A stretch of DNA of 64,000 bases from Kutzneria buriramensis. GTDB lineage: Bacteria > Actinomycetota > Actinomycetes > Mycobacteriales > Pseudonocardiaceae. Every line of letters begins with the position of its first letter. The stretch's first letter is position 1. The stretch lies in NCBI RefSeq assembly GCF_003387475.1, contig NZ_QUNO01000014.1, positions 124,001 to 188,000 of the forward strand, given 5' to 3'. The notes beneath the pieces are model-generated. The model did no database searches. It was not told the origin of the DNA and saw only the letters and a list, made by a program, of their open reading frames with translations. Shown in pieces: positions 8,227 to 16,772 of this stretch. Position numbers and translations under genes: made by a program.

Positions 8227-10262
8227 TGAAACCCCAACTCGCGCGGGACGCGTACTTCGCGCCGGTCCCCGACGGGGTGTACTGGCTCACCAACAAGGGA
8301 CCGGTCACGCTGACCGGCAAGACCATCGCCGCGTGGATCGACCGGCTGGCCCCGTTCCTCGACGGGCAGCGGTCCCTGGACGAACTCGTCGCGCACCTGC
8401 CGGAGGGCCGGGGCGCCTTCGTCAGCGATGTCGTGCGCGCCCTGCACGAGCGCGGGCTCGTGAAGGACGCCGCGGTGCGCGGCCTGCCGCCGGACCAGGT
8501 GCTCGCGCCGCACGCGGCCGAGGTGCACTTCATCGACGACTTCGTCGACACCGCCGTCGTGCGGTTCGTCCGGCACCGCAACTGTCCGACGGTGTTGATC
8601 GGCGCCGGTCGGAGCCTGGTCGCCTGCGCGGCCGCCGGGCCGCGGTCGGGCATGGACAACGTCACGGTGGTGGTGACGGACGACTGCGCGACCGATCTCG
8701 ACGAACTCTCGGGCGTGCTCGGGGGCTCCCGCCGCCGCGGGGTCGACCGGCTGCTGGTCGGCGAGCCCGAGCCGGACCGGTTCGAGCGGATGGTCGCCGG
8801 CGCCACCGTGGTCGTGCACGTCTCGGACCGCGTCTCCCCGGCCAGGGCCCGGCATCTGACGCGAATCTGCCACCAGAGCGGGACCCTGCTCGTGCAGGTG
8901 GTCATGACCGGCGCCGAGGCGTGGATCGGCCCGCTGCCGTCGACGGGCCGCGTCGGCTGGGACGACGCGCGGTTGCGACTGTCGCTGCCGGAGCGGGAGC
9001 ACGGCGCCGAGCCGCCGACGCCGGACGCCGCCGCGGTGCTGGCCGACCATGTGGTCCACCGCGTGTTTCGGGAGGTGACCGGGCTCGCCGACACCGACGA
9101 TGTCCGCCCCCGGCTGGCTCGATTCGACCTGACGACCCTGCGCACGACGTACCACCGGGTGCTGCCGCATCCGTTCGCGGGTTCGGCACGGCCGCAGACG
9201 GCCGACGAGTTCCGACACACCGTCAACCGGTTGAGCCGTGGACCCCGGCTGGACGAGGAGTCGTTCTCGCGCCGCGCCGCCGAACTCGTCGACGACCGTC
9301 TCGGGCCGTTCCGCGCGATCGGTGAGCGGGACTTCGCCCAGCTTCCGCTGCACGTGTCCGAGGTGACCGTCGCGGACCCGGTCAGCCTGCTGGGCGAGGA
9401 CCGCGAGCCGGTCCCGGTGATCGCCGCCGGCCCGGACTTCGCCGCCGCTCGCTACCGCGCGGCGGTGCGGGCGTTCGCCGTGCACGGGTCGCTGTTCGTC
9501 GATCCGCGCCGACTGCTGGCCGCGGCCGGCTCCGACGAGCCGACCGGCCGGGACGACCCCGCCGAGGACCTCGTCGCCCTGACCGCCGGCGACCCGGCCG
9601 GCCAGGTGTGGGGATCGCGGCTGACCGACGGCGAACCGTGCGAGGTGCCCGCCGTGGCCGCGTTTCCCGCGCTGCGTTCCCGGTCGGACCGCACCGCCGC
9701 GTCCGCCGGGGCCACCGCGGGGTATGACTGGGCCGAGGCCGTGACCGCAGGTGTCGCCGGGCGCTGCCTCGACCTGACCGTCGCCGAACTCGCCGACGCC
9801 GACCGGCAGCCACTGTCCGCTGTGGACATCGGATACACGTTCCTCGACGAGATCGGCCAGCGCTACCGTCGGCTGCTGGCGGTGTTCGACACGCCCGTGT
9901 GGGTCTACGACGCCACCGGATCGCTCGGCGTGCCCACGTTCGCGTTCTGCCTCGGCGCCGAGACCGTGGCCTACACCAGCGCACCCCGGGTGATCGACGC
10001 GCTGCGCGACGGCCTCGAGCAGGTCCTGCTGGCCTGCCAGGCACGCATGCACTCCCAGCACGCCTACGCGCCGCCGCCGGTGCCCCAGCTGCCGCCACGG
10101 CTGCGCGGTGACGAGCCCGCCCGACAGCGACAGGACACCGGGCTGCGCAACATGGTCGAGGCGCTGTGCAGCAACGGCTGGATCCCGGTCGCGGTGCCAC
10201 TCGACCACGATCCCGAGATGAGTCAGGTCATGCCCTACGCCGTACAGGTGGTGCTGCGATGA
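8226..10262 (+). CDS. Thiazole-bacteriocin maturation protein, E1/ThiF-like (Ocin-ThiF type)
   Basis: This 678-residue protein fits the long ThiF-like maturation proteins of TOMM clusters. The N-terminus (YFAPVPDGVYWLTNKGPVTL) resembles the leader-binding region of such partners. A Rossmann-like stretch (PTVLIGAGRSLVACAAA) follows at about residues 120-140. The C-terminal part resembles a degenerate cyclodehydratase-type domain and lacks the PxPxP end. Family members present the leader peptide to the YcaO enzyme. It overlaps both neighbours by ATGA, so a complex with the YcaO protein made in equal amounts is likely. Confidence 0.75.
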   Translation: MKPQLARDAYFAPVPDGVYWLTNKGPVTLTGKTIAAWIDRLAPFLDGQRSLDELVAHLPEGRGAFVSDVVRALHERGLVKDAAVRGLPPDQVLAPHAAEVHFIDDFVDTAVVRFVRHRNCPTVLIGAGRSLVACAAAGPRSGMDNVTVVVTDDCATDLDELSGVLGGSRRRGVDRLLVGEPEPDRFERMVAGATVVVHVSDRVSPARARHLTRICHQSGTLLVQVVMTGAEAWIGPLPSTGRVGWDDARLRLSLPEREHGAEPPTPDAAAVLADHVVHRVFREVTGLADTDDVRPRLARFDLTTLRTTYHRVLPHPFAGSARPQTADEFRHTVNRLSRGPRLDEESFSRRAAELVDDRLGPFRAIGERDFAQLPLHVSEVTVADPVSLLGEDREPVPVIAAGPDFAAARYRAAVRAFAVHGSLFVDPRRLLAAAGSDEPTGRDDPAEDLVALTAGDPAGQVWGSRLTDGEPCEVPAVAAFPALRSRSDRTAASAGATAGYDWAEAVTAGVAGRCLDLTVAELADADRQPLSAVDIGYTFLDEIGQRYRRLLAVFDTPVWVYDATGSLGVPTFAFCLGAETVAYTSAPRVIDALRDGLEQVLLACQARMHSQHAYAPPPVPQLPPRLRGDEPARQRQDTGLRNMVEALCSNGWIPVAVPLDHDPEMSQVMPYAVQVVLR

Positions 10263-12241
10263 GTCCTCGGACCCGCATCGGTCTCAGCGGTTCCGGCGCG
10301 TTGCACACCGGGATCAGGAGGCTCCTGGCCGACGAGGCCAGGCTCGTGCCGGTCATCGTGGATGACCCGGCCGACGGACTCGACCGGTGCCGGGCACTCG
10401 TGCTGGCCAGCGACGCCTGGGACACCCGGGCCCACACCGACGCGCAGGCCGCCTGTGCCGCGGCGGGAGTTCCCTGGCTGCCCGTGTTCACCAGACTCGG
10501 GCACGCGGTGATCGGGCCCGTGACGCGTCCCCGCGTGGCGGGCTGCGCGACCTGCGCCGACCTGCGCGGCGCCCGGGCGCGACTGCGAGGGGCGGAGGTC
10601 GACGCGGTGTGGGAACGCAACGCCGACGCCTTCGTGAGTCGCCCGTCCTCGTGGCTCACCGCTCTCGGCTCCCATGCCGTCGCCGCGCTGGCGGTCGAGG
10701 AGGTGCGGCGGCTGGTCGACGGCTCCGCCCCACCGCGGACCGACAGGGCGGTGCTGCATCTGCACCTGGACGACATCACCGTCACCACGCACAGGTTGCT
10801 GCCCGATCCACTGTGCCCGGCGTGCGGTTCCCTGCCCGACGACACGGCGGAGCGGGCCGAGATCACCCTGTGGCCGCGACCGAAGCCGGCGCCGGACACC
10901 TACCGGGTGCGGTCGGTCGCCGCCGAGCGCGACGAGCTGATCGGCACGTACGTCGACGCCGAGACGGGTCTGATCCGCACGGTGGACGTGGGTGACGAGG
11001 CCGGGGTCGCGGTCGCGGTGGCGGGGATGGGCCTGCGCGGCGGCGGGAACGGGGTGGAGTGGAGTTGGGGGCGCAGCGACAGCTACCGGACCAGCGAGCT
11101 GACCGCCGTCCTCGAATCGCTCGAGCGCTGGGGCGGAATGCAGCCCGGCGGGAAGCGGACCACGGTGCGCGCCCGGTTCCCGGACGTCCGCGCGGAAGCC
11201 GTCGACCCGCGTTCGCTCGGGCTGTACCCGCCGGAGCGCTACGGGCCGTCGTTCCCGTTCGTCCGGTTCGACGACGACCTGGAGCTGGACTGGGTGTGGG
11301 GCTATTCCTTTGCCCGACGCCGTCCCGTGCTGGTGCCCGAGAGCTGTGCGTACTACGGGTTGCACCGGACCAAGCCGCGCGAGCCCAAGATCGCGTTCGA
11401 GACCTCCAACGGGTGCGCGTTGGGGGGCTGCCTCGAGGAGGCCATCCTCCACGGGATCCTGGAGGTCGCCGAACGCGACGCCTTCCTGATGACCTGGTAT
11501 GCCCGGATGGGGGTGCCCCGGATCGACCTGGACTCGGCCCGTGACCGACGGATCCCGTTGCTGCGCCAGCGGATCGAGGACGAGACCGGGTGGCGGATCC
11601 TCGCCTTCGACACCACCGTCGAGCAGCGGATCCCGTGCGTGTGGCTGCTGGCGGTGAACGCGCCGGGCAGCGGCGACGAGGCCAAGACAGTGTCCACCGG
11701 TGGGGCGCACCTGGAGCCGGAACACGCGCTGCGCAACGCCCTGTTCGAGCTGGGGCCGGTCATGAGCGGCCTCAACCGGACGTACCTCGACAACGCCGAT
11801 CGCGCGCGGCGGATGGCCGAGGACTCGTCGCTGGTCCACCGGATGACCGACCACTCGCTGCTGTACGCCAGCCCGGCGGTGTTCGACCGCTTCGACTTCC
11901 TGATGGCCTCGACGGGCCGGCGCACGGTCGCGGAGATGGCCGGCGCCCGTCCGCCGGCCCGCAACGTCGACCTGACCAGCGACCTGATCGACATGGTGGG
12001 GCGCTACCTCGACACCGGGCTGGACGTCGTCGTCGTGGACCAGACGACGCCGGAACACCGGATCGGCGGGTTCAGCTGCGTCAAGGTGATCATCCCGGGC
12101 ACCCTGCCGATGACCTTCGGGCACGAGTTCCGCCGGGTGCACGGCCTGCCCCGGCTGCACCGTGTCCCGCACGCGCTCGGCTACCGGGACGCGCCGCTGC
12201 CGCCCGAGAAGGTCAACCCGTATCCGCACCCGTTCCCGTAG
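10259..12241 (+). CDS. YcaO cyclodehydratase with fused E1-like N-terminus
   Basis: This 660-residue protein should convert Cys (and perhaps Ser) of the precursor to azolines with ATP. The N-terminal third contains CATCADLRGARARL and a later CPACG, suggesting a Cys-coordinated metal site as in E1-like TOMM partners. The YcaO part begins near residue 240. It includes ELTAVLESLERWGG, EPKIAFETSNGCALGGCLEEAILHGILEVAERDAF and a C-terminus ending NPYPHPFP. The PxPxP end is a recognised active-site feature of azoline-forming YcaO enzymes. It is the last gene of the coupled maturation operon. Confidence 0.93.
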   Translation: MSPRTRIGLSGSGALHTGIRRLLADEARLVPVIVDDPADGLDRCRALVLASDAWDTRAHTDAQAACAAAGVPWLPVFTRLGHAVIGPVTRPRVAGCATCADLRGARARLRGAEVDAVWERNADAFVSRPSSWLTALGSHAVAALAVEEVRRLVDGSAPPRTDRAVLHLHLDDITVTTHRLLPDPLCPACGSLPDDTAERAEITLWPRPKPAPDTYRVRSVAAERDELIGTYVDAETGLIRTVDVGDEAGVAVAVAGMGLRGGGNGVEWSWGRSDSYRTSELTAVLESLERWGGMQPGGKRTTVRARFPDVRAEAVDPRSLGLYPPERYGPSFPFVRFDDDLELDWVWGYSFARRRPVLVPESCAYYGLHRTKPREPKIAFETSNGCALGGCLEEAILHGILEVAERDAFLMTWYARMGVPRIDLDSARDRRIPLLRQRIEDETGWRILAFDTTVEQRIPCVWLLAVNAPGSGDEAKTVSTGGAHLEPEHALRNALFELGPVMSGLNRTYLDNADRARRMAEDSSLVHRMTDHSLLYASPAVFDRFDFLMASTGRRTVAEMAGARPPARNVDLTSDLIDMVGRYLDTGLDVVVVDQTTPEHRIGGFSCVKVIIPGTLPMTFGHEFRRVHGLPRLHRVPHALGYRDAPLPPEKVNPYPHPFP

Positions 12242-12258
12242 CGCCTGCCGTTCGGATC

Positions 12259-12288
12259 TGCGGAGGGAGCTCTGACCCTCCCTCCGCA
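12259..12288 (+). terminator. Hairpin after the maturation operon
   Basis: An 11-bp perfect stem (12259-12269 with 12278-12288, 8-nt loop) lies 18 bp after the YcaO stop. There is no T-run. It may end or attenuate the operon before the ABC exporter genes. Confidence 0.55.
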
Positions 12289-12420
12289 CACCCGAGCATC
12301 GCTTTCACACAGTGCAGCCGCGCGGTGACGGTCGATTGACCGGGTCGGGAACGTGTGGTGTGCTCGACCGCGGCCCGCTGGCGGGACGGTATGCACTGGT
12401 AAGAGGCTCTGGGGGGCAGG

Positions 12421-14211
12421 GTGCGAGTGGTGTTCAGCCGCGTGCGCGAGCGCGAGGACTTGCAGTTCTTCGCCGCGTTGCGTGAGGCGCACCGCCCGCT
12501 GGCGACCGCGTGGTGGGCGCTCGTGGTGCTGCGTGGCGTGATGCCGGCGTTGTTCTCGGTCGCGATCGGCGGCCTCGTCGCCTCGGTCGGGCACGAGGGG
12601 CTGGGCATCGCGCTGGCGGCGGTGGGCGTGGTGTTCGTGATCAGCCAGGTGCTGGCCCCGCTGCACGGCCAGGTCGGCACGAGCCTGGGCAGCCACGTGT
12701 CGTCGTGGCTGAACGACCGGCTGATGGACGCGACGGTGGCGCCGCCGGGAACGGCGCACCTGGAGTCAGCGGAACTCTCCGACGACCTGACCGCGGCGCG
12801 GGACTTCGAGCTGGGGCTGACCGGGCCGCCGATGTCGCTGGCGATGGGGTTCATCGCCGAGGGCCTCATCGAGCTGGTGGCGGGCCTCGGCCAGGTGCTG
12901 CTGCTGTTCGGCTACCACTGGTGGGCGGCGGTCCTGGTCGGCGCGGCCTGGGCGTCGACGCACTGGCTGCTGCGCAAGAGCACCGTGTGGGACCGCGCCA
13001 CGGGCGAGGTGCAGGAGGCGCAGCGCCACGCGGAGTACTCGTACCGACTGGCGATGGACGCGCCGGCGGCCAAGGAGTTGCGTGTCTTCGGCCTTTCCGA
13101 GTGGACGGTCGCGCGCTTCACACGCAGCCGCCGGCTGCTGGTGGACCGCCGATTCGAGTCGACCAGGCTGCGCCGGGGTCCGTTGGCGGCCGCGATCGGC
13201 CTGCTCGTCGTGGTCAACGGCCTGGTCTTCTGGCGGCTGGCGGCGGACGCGGCGGCCGGCGCGGTGGGACTGGCCCAGGTGGTGGTCTTCGTCCAGGCCG
13301 CGATCGGCGCCGGCGCGCTGGCGTTCGGCGGCCTGAACTGGGCGCTGCCGCACGCGGCCGGCGCGGTCGCGGCGATGCGCAAGGTGCACGACCGCATGGC
13401 CGAGGTCGGCGCGCTGCCCGCCGGCGACCGCCCGGCCACCGGCATGCCGGCGGGGAAGCTGCGGTTCCGCAACGTCGGGTTCCGCTACTCCCCGGACGGA
13501 AAGCCGGTGTTGGACGGGCTGGACCTGACGGTGCCGGCCGGATCGTCGCTGGCGGTCGTCGGCGTGAACGGCGCCGGCAAGACCACGTTGGTCAAGCTGC
13601 TGTGCCGGCTCTACGACCCCACCGAGGGCGCGATCGAGGTCGACGGCGTGGACCTGCGCGAGCTGGACGTGGCCGGCTGGCGGGAGCGGATCACCGCGGT
13701 CTTCCAGGACTACGTCCGCTACGAGTGGCCGCTGCGGGACAACGTCGCGCCCGGGGGCGGTTCCGACGAGGACGTGGTCGCCGCGCTGGAACTGGCCGGC
13801 GCGGGGCACTTCGCGGGCCTGGACACCATCCTCGCCACGGGATACGACGGCGGGACGGACCTGTCCGGCGGGCAGTGGCAGCGGGTGGCGCTGGCCCGCG
13901 CGCTGCACGCGGTCGGGGCCGGCGCCGGCGTCGTGGTGCTGGACGAGCCGACGGCGCAGCTGGACGTCCGCGGCGAGGCCGAGATCTTCGAACGGATCCT
14001 CGCCGCCACTCGCGAGTGCACGACGATCCTCATCTCCCACCGGTTCTCCACCGTCCGGCACGTGGACCGCATCTGCGTGCTGGAGGACGGCAAGGTGGTC
14101 GAGCTCGGCTCGCACGACGAGCTGATGGCGCTGGGCGGCCGCTACCGGACGATGTTTGACCTTCAGGCGTCCCGCTTCGAGGAGGAGCCCGATGGCCTCG
14201 CCCTCAACTGA
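12421..14211 (+). CDS. ABC exporter half-transporter 1
   Basis: This 596-residue protein has an N-terminal membrane domain with several hydrophobic segments (about residues 35-320) and a C-terminal ATPase. Visible motifs are Walker A GVNGAGKTTL, signature LSGGQWQRVALARAL, Walker B VVVLDEPTAQLD and H-loop ISHRFSTVRHVD. A GTG start follows a GGGGGGCAGG purine run. It overlaps the next ABC gene by 20 bp, so the two probably form a heterodimer. Position directly after the RiPP operon suggests export of the mature peptide. No peptidase C39 domain is visible, so leader removal must occur elsewhere. Confidence 0.9.
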   Translation: MRVVFSRVREREDLQFFAALREAHRPLATAWWALVVLRGVMPALFSVAIGGLVASVGHEGLGIALAAVGVVFVISQVLAPLHGQVGTSLGSHVSSWLNDRLMDATVAPPGTAHLESAELSDDLTAARDFELGLTGPPMSLAMGFIAEGLIELVAGLGQVLLLFGYHWWAAVLVGAAWASTHWLLRKSTVWDRATGEVQEAQRHAEYSYRLAMDAPAAKELRVFGLSEWTVARFTRSRRLLVDRRFESTRLRRGPLAAAIGLLVVVNGLVFWRLAADAAAGAVGLAQVVVFVQAAIGAGALAFGGLNWALPHAAGAVAAMRKVHDRMAEVGALPAGDRPATGMPAGKLRFRNVGFRYSPDGKPVLDGLDLTVPAGSSLAVVGVNGAGKTTLVKLLCRLYDPTEGAIEVDGVDLRELDVAGWRERITAVFQDYVRYEWPLRDNVAPGGGSDEDVVAALELAGAGHFAGLDTILATGYDGGTDLSGGQWQRVALARALHAVGAGAGVVVLDEPTAQLDVRGEAEIFERILAATRECTTILISHRFSTVRHVDRICVLEDGKVVELGSHDELMALGGRYRTMFDLQASRFEEEPDGLALN

Positions 14212-15985
14212 ACTGCCCTCGTCGCTGCGGTCGCTGTGGCGGTCGCTGGTGCTCGGCTACCGGGCGGAACCGCTGCTGCTGGTCGTCGGCTTCGTGACGA
14301 CGGTTGCCGCCGCGTTGCCGGACGCGCTGTTCGCGCTCGGGCTCAAGCTGCTGGTCCAGGCCATGGCGGACCGCGCGGGCGACACCATCGTGCTGGCCGC
14401 CCTGCTGCTGGCGGCACTGAGCACCGCCACCTGGCTGCTGAGCGTGGCCAGCGACCGCACCGACCTGCGGCTGGCCGAACGCACGGCGGTGCACATCGAG
14501 TCGTACGTGGCCAGGTTGCAGTCCTCGGTGCCGACCATCGAGCACCACGAGCGGGCCGAGTACGTCGACCGGCTGGCGCTGCTGCGCGACCACGCCAGCG
14601 CCCTGAGCCAGATCTACCGGTCGGTCTTCCGGACTGCGGGTTCGGTGGTGCGGCTGGTGGTGGTCATCGGCCTGCTGATGTCCGTGCAGCCGATACTGGG
14701 CCTGCTCGTGCTGTTCGCGCTGCCCACCGTGCTGGTCTCCAACCGGCGGGGCGCGGTGGAGAAGAGGGTCGAGGAGCAGGGCGCCCAGGGGCGCCGGCTG
14801 GCGCGGCATCTGTTCGTGCTGGGCGCGACCGCCGCACCGGGCAAGGAGATCCGCGTCGGTGGACTGGGGGAGCGGCTGCGCGGCGGCCGGCGCGCGGCAT
14901 GGGACCAGGGATACCTGCCGCTGGCGCGGGCGCGGTGGATCAGCTTCTGGTGGCTCGCGGCGGCATGGGCGATCTTCGCCGCGGCGTTCGTCGGCGCGGT
15001 GGCTGTGGTGGCGACCGGCGACGGTGCGACGGCCGGAAGCGTCGCGCTGGTGCTGACGGCGGGCACGCGGCTGTCCGCCTACGTCGGTCAGACCGTCAAC
15101 GAGGTGCACTTCCTCCGCACGATCTGGCTCGACGCCTCTCGACGGATGGTGTGGCTGGAGGACTTCGCCGCCGCGCACTCGCTCGCGGCCGATCTGCCGG
15201 TGCCGACGGCGCTCACCGACGGCATCGAGTTCAAGGACGTCACGTTCCGCTATCCCGGCGCGGAACGCGCGGTGTTGCGGAACATTGATCTGCGCCTGCC
15301 GGCGGGCAAGGTGGTCGCCGTGGTCGGGGAGAACGGCGCGGGCAAGTCCACATTGGTCAAACTGCTGTGCCGCTTCTACGACCCGTCGTCCGGACGGATC
15401 ACCGTGGACGGCGCCGATCTGACCCGGATCCCCGCGGACGGCTGGCGAGACCGGTTCGCCGGCGCGTTCCAGGACTTCATGCGGTTCGAGTACCCGGTCC
15501 AACACGCCGTGGGGATCGGCGACCGGGACCGCATGGACGACCGGGCAGCGGTCGAGGTCGCCGCGGGCCGTGCCGGCGCGGTGGACATCGTCGATGGCTT
15601 TCCCGACGGCTATGACACCCAACTCGGGGTGACATGGCGGGACGGCGTGGAGGTGTCGTTCGGACAGTGGCAGCGGCTGGCGCTGGCCCGCGGGTTCATG
15701 CGGGACGCGCCGCTGCTGCTGGCACTCGACGAGCCGACGGCGGCGATCGACGCCGAGACCGAGCATGCCCTGTTCGAGCGGTACGCCGACGCGGCCCGCG
15801 CCGAAGCCGGCTCGGGTCGGATCACGGTGTTGGTGTCCCACCGCTTCTCCACGGTTCGGATGGCTGACCTCATCGTCGTGCTCGACGGCGCGCACGTGGC
15901 CGAACAGGGAACGCATGACGAGTTGATGGCGCGCGGCGGCAAGTACGCGGAGCTCTACGGCATTCAGGCCGCCGCCTACCAGTAG
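14192..15985 (+). CDS. ABC exporter half-transporter 2
   Basis: This 597-residue membrane-ATPase half-transporter is paired with the preceding gene. Motifs are Walker A GENGAGKSTLVKLL, Walker B LLALDEPTAAID and H-loop VSHRFSTVR. The signature reads VSFGQWQRLALARGF instead of the usual LSGGQ, so one composite ATP site of the heterodimer may be degenerate. I chose the ATG reading MASPSTELPSS inside the end of the upstream gene, preceded by GAGGAG. The likely role is export of, or self-protection from, the RiPP. The specific substrate is inferred from context only. Confidence 0.88.
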   Translation: MASPSTELPSSLRSLWRSLVLGYRAEPLLLVVGFVTTVAAALPDALFALGLKLLVQAMADRAGDTIVLAALLLAALSTATWLLSVASDRTDLRLAERTAVHIESYVARLQSSVPTIEHHERAEYVDRLALLRDHASALSQIYRSVFRTAGSVVRLVVVIGLLMSVQPILGLLVLFALPTVLVSNRRGAVEKRVEEQGAQGRRLARHLFVLGATAAPGKEIRVGGLGERLRGGRRAAWDQGYLPLARARWISFWWLAAAWAIFAAAFVGAVAVVATGDGATAGSVALVLTAGTRLSAYVGQTVNEVHFLRTIWLDASRRMVWLEDFAAAHSLAADLPVPTALTDGIEFKDVTFRYPGAERAVLRNIDLRLPAGKVVAVVGENGAGKSTLVKLLCRFYDPSSGRITVDGADLTRIPADGWRDRFAGAFQDFMRFEYPVQHAVGIGDRDRMDDRAAVEVAAGRAGAVDIVDGFPDGYDTQLGVTWRDGVEVSFGQWQRLALARGFMRDAPLLLALDEPTAAIDAETEHALFERYADAARAEAGSGRITVLVSHRFSTVRMADLIVVLDGAHVAEQGTHDELMARGGKYAELYGIQAAAYQ

Positions 15986-16000
15986 ACGGGGCGAACGCGG

Positions 16001-16672
16001 TCAGCCGTCGGCCGGCGCGACGAGGGCGGTCAGCAGGCGGGGGAGCACCTGCGTGAGGTAGCGATTGTCGGCGGTGTCGGGGAGTTCGTCGAGGATCGCC
16101 TGTTCGAGCATGGTCTCGTACAGCCTGACGATGGTGATGACGGCGCTGTGCGGCTCGACGGTCAGCCGCAGGCCCAGTCGGCCGAGGAGGTCGAGGAGGA
16201 TCTGGGCGAGGGCGTCGTGAAAGCGGCGCTCGGCGGCGGCGGTCGGGGCGCGCAGGTCGGACTGGCGCAGGGCCTGGGCGCGGAACTCAAGGTTGAGCAG
16301 GTACCAGGTCTCGTCCGCGGTGAGCGACTCCATGAACAGGACGCCGGCGTCCTGGAGCACGCGGGTGACGGCATCCGGGGACGTCGGATCGACCGCGGCG
16401 GTGGCCTCGGCGACGGCGGCGCGCAGCCGGGTGGTGCGCTCCTGCGTCTGCACCTCGTAGACGGCGAGGAACAGCTCCTCCTTGCTGGCGAAGTTGGAGT
16501 AGAAGGCGCCGCGGGTGAAGCCGGCGCGGTCGCAGATGAGTTCGACCGGCGCGTCGCGGATGCCCATCTCGGTGAAGACGTCGTATGCCGCCTCGACGAC
16601 CCGCCGCCGGGTCTCCGCGCGCCGCCGGGTCATGCCCTTCGGGCTGCCGAGATCCGCCCCGCTGGTCGTCAT
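16001..16672 (-). CDS. TetR-family repressor
   Basis: This 223-residue regulator has a typical N-terminal TetR helix-turn-helix: RRVVEAAYDVFTEMG then VELICDRAGFTRGAFYSNFASKEEL (residues about 22-68). The rest is a helical ligand-binding domain. It is divergent from the MMPL/YhgE/amidohydrolase operon, with about 100 bp between the starts and a palindrome in between. It most likely represses that operon and itself. The ligand is unknown, but drug- or lipid-like molecules are usual for repressors of MMPL exporters. Confidence 0.9.
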   Translation of the reverse strand: MTTSGADLGSPKGMTRRRAETRRRVVEAAYDVFTEMGIRDAPVELICDRAGFTRGAFYSNFASKEELFLAVYEVQTQERTTRLRAAVAEATAAVDPTSPDAVTRVLQDAGVLFMESLTADETWYLLNLEFRAQALRQSDLRAPTAAAERRFHDALAQILLDLLGRLGLRLTVEPHSAVITIVRLYETMLEQAILDELPDTADNRYLTQVLPRLLTALVAPADG

Positions 16673-16720
16673 GCGGTCACCTTACTTACCCGGAGGAGTG
16701 ACGGGATGCACTTCGCATCG

Positions 16721-16743
16721 GATACATCGTGTATTACGATACA
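16721..16743. promoter_or_regulatory. Candidate TetR operator between divergent genes
   Basis: A hexamer GATACA is repeated at 16721-16726 and 16738-16743. It frames a palindrome ATCGT-GTATT-ACGAT at 16726-16740. The element sits between the TetR start (16672) and the MMPL start (16773), where an operator controlling both would be expected. Confidence 0.6.
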
Positions 16744-16772
16744 TGGTGCATCCAACGTGGTCAGGAGGCCTC

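Noticed and set aside
1722-15985. Class I lanthipeptide cluster
   Set aside because: There is no LanC-type cyclase. YcaO, SagB and a pyridine-synthase-like protein point instead to azole and pyridine chemistry.
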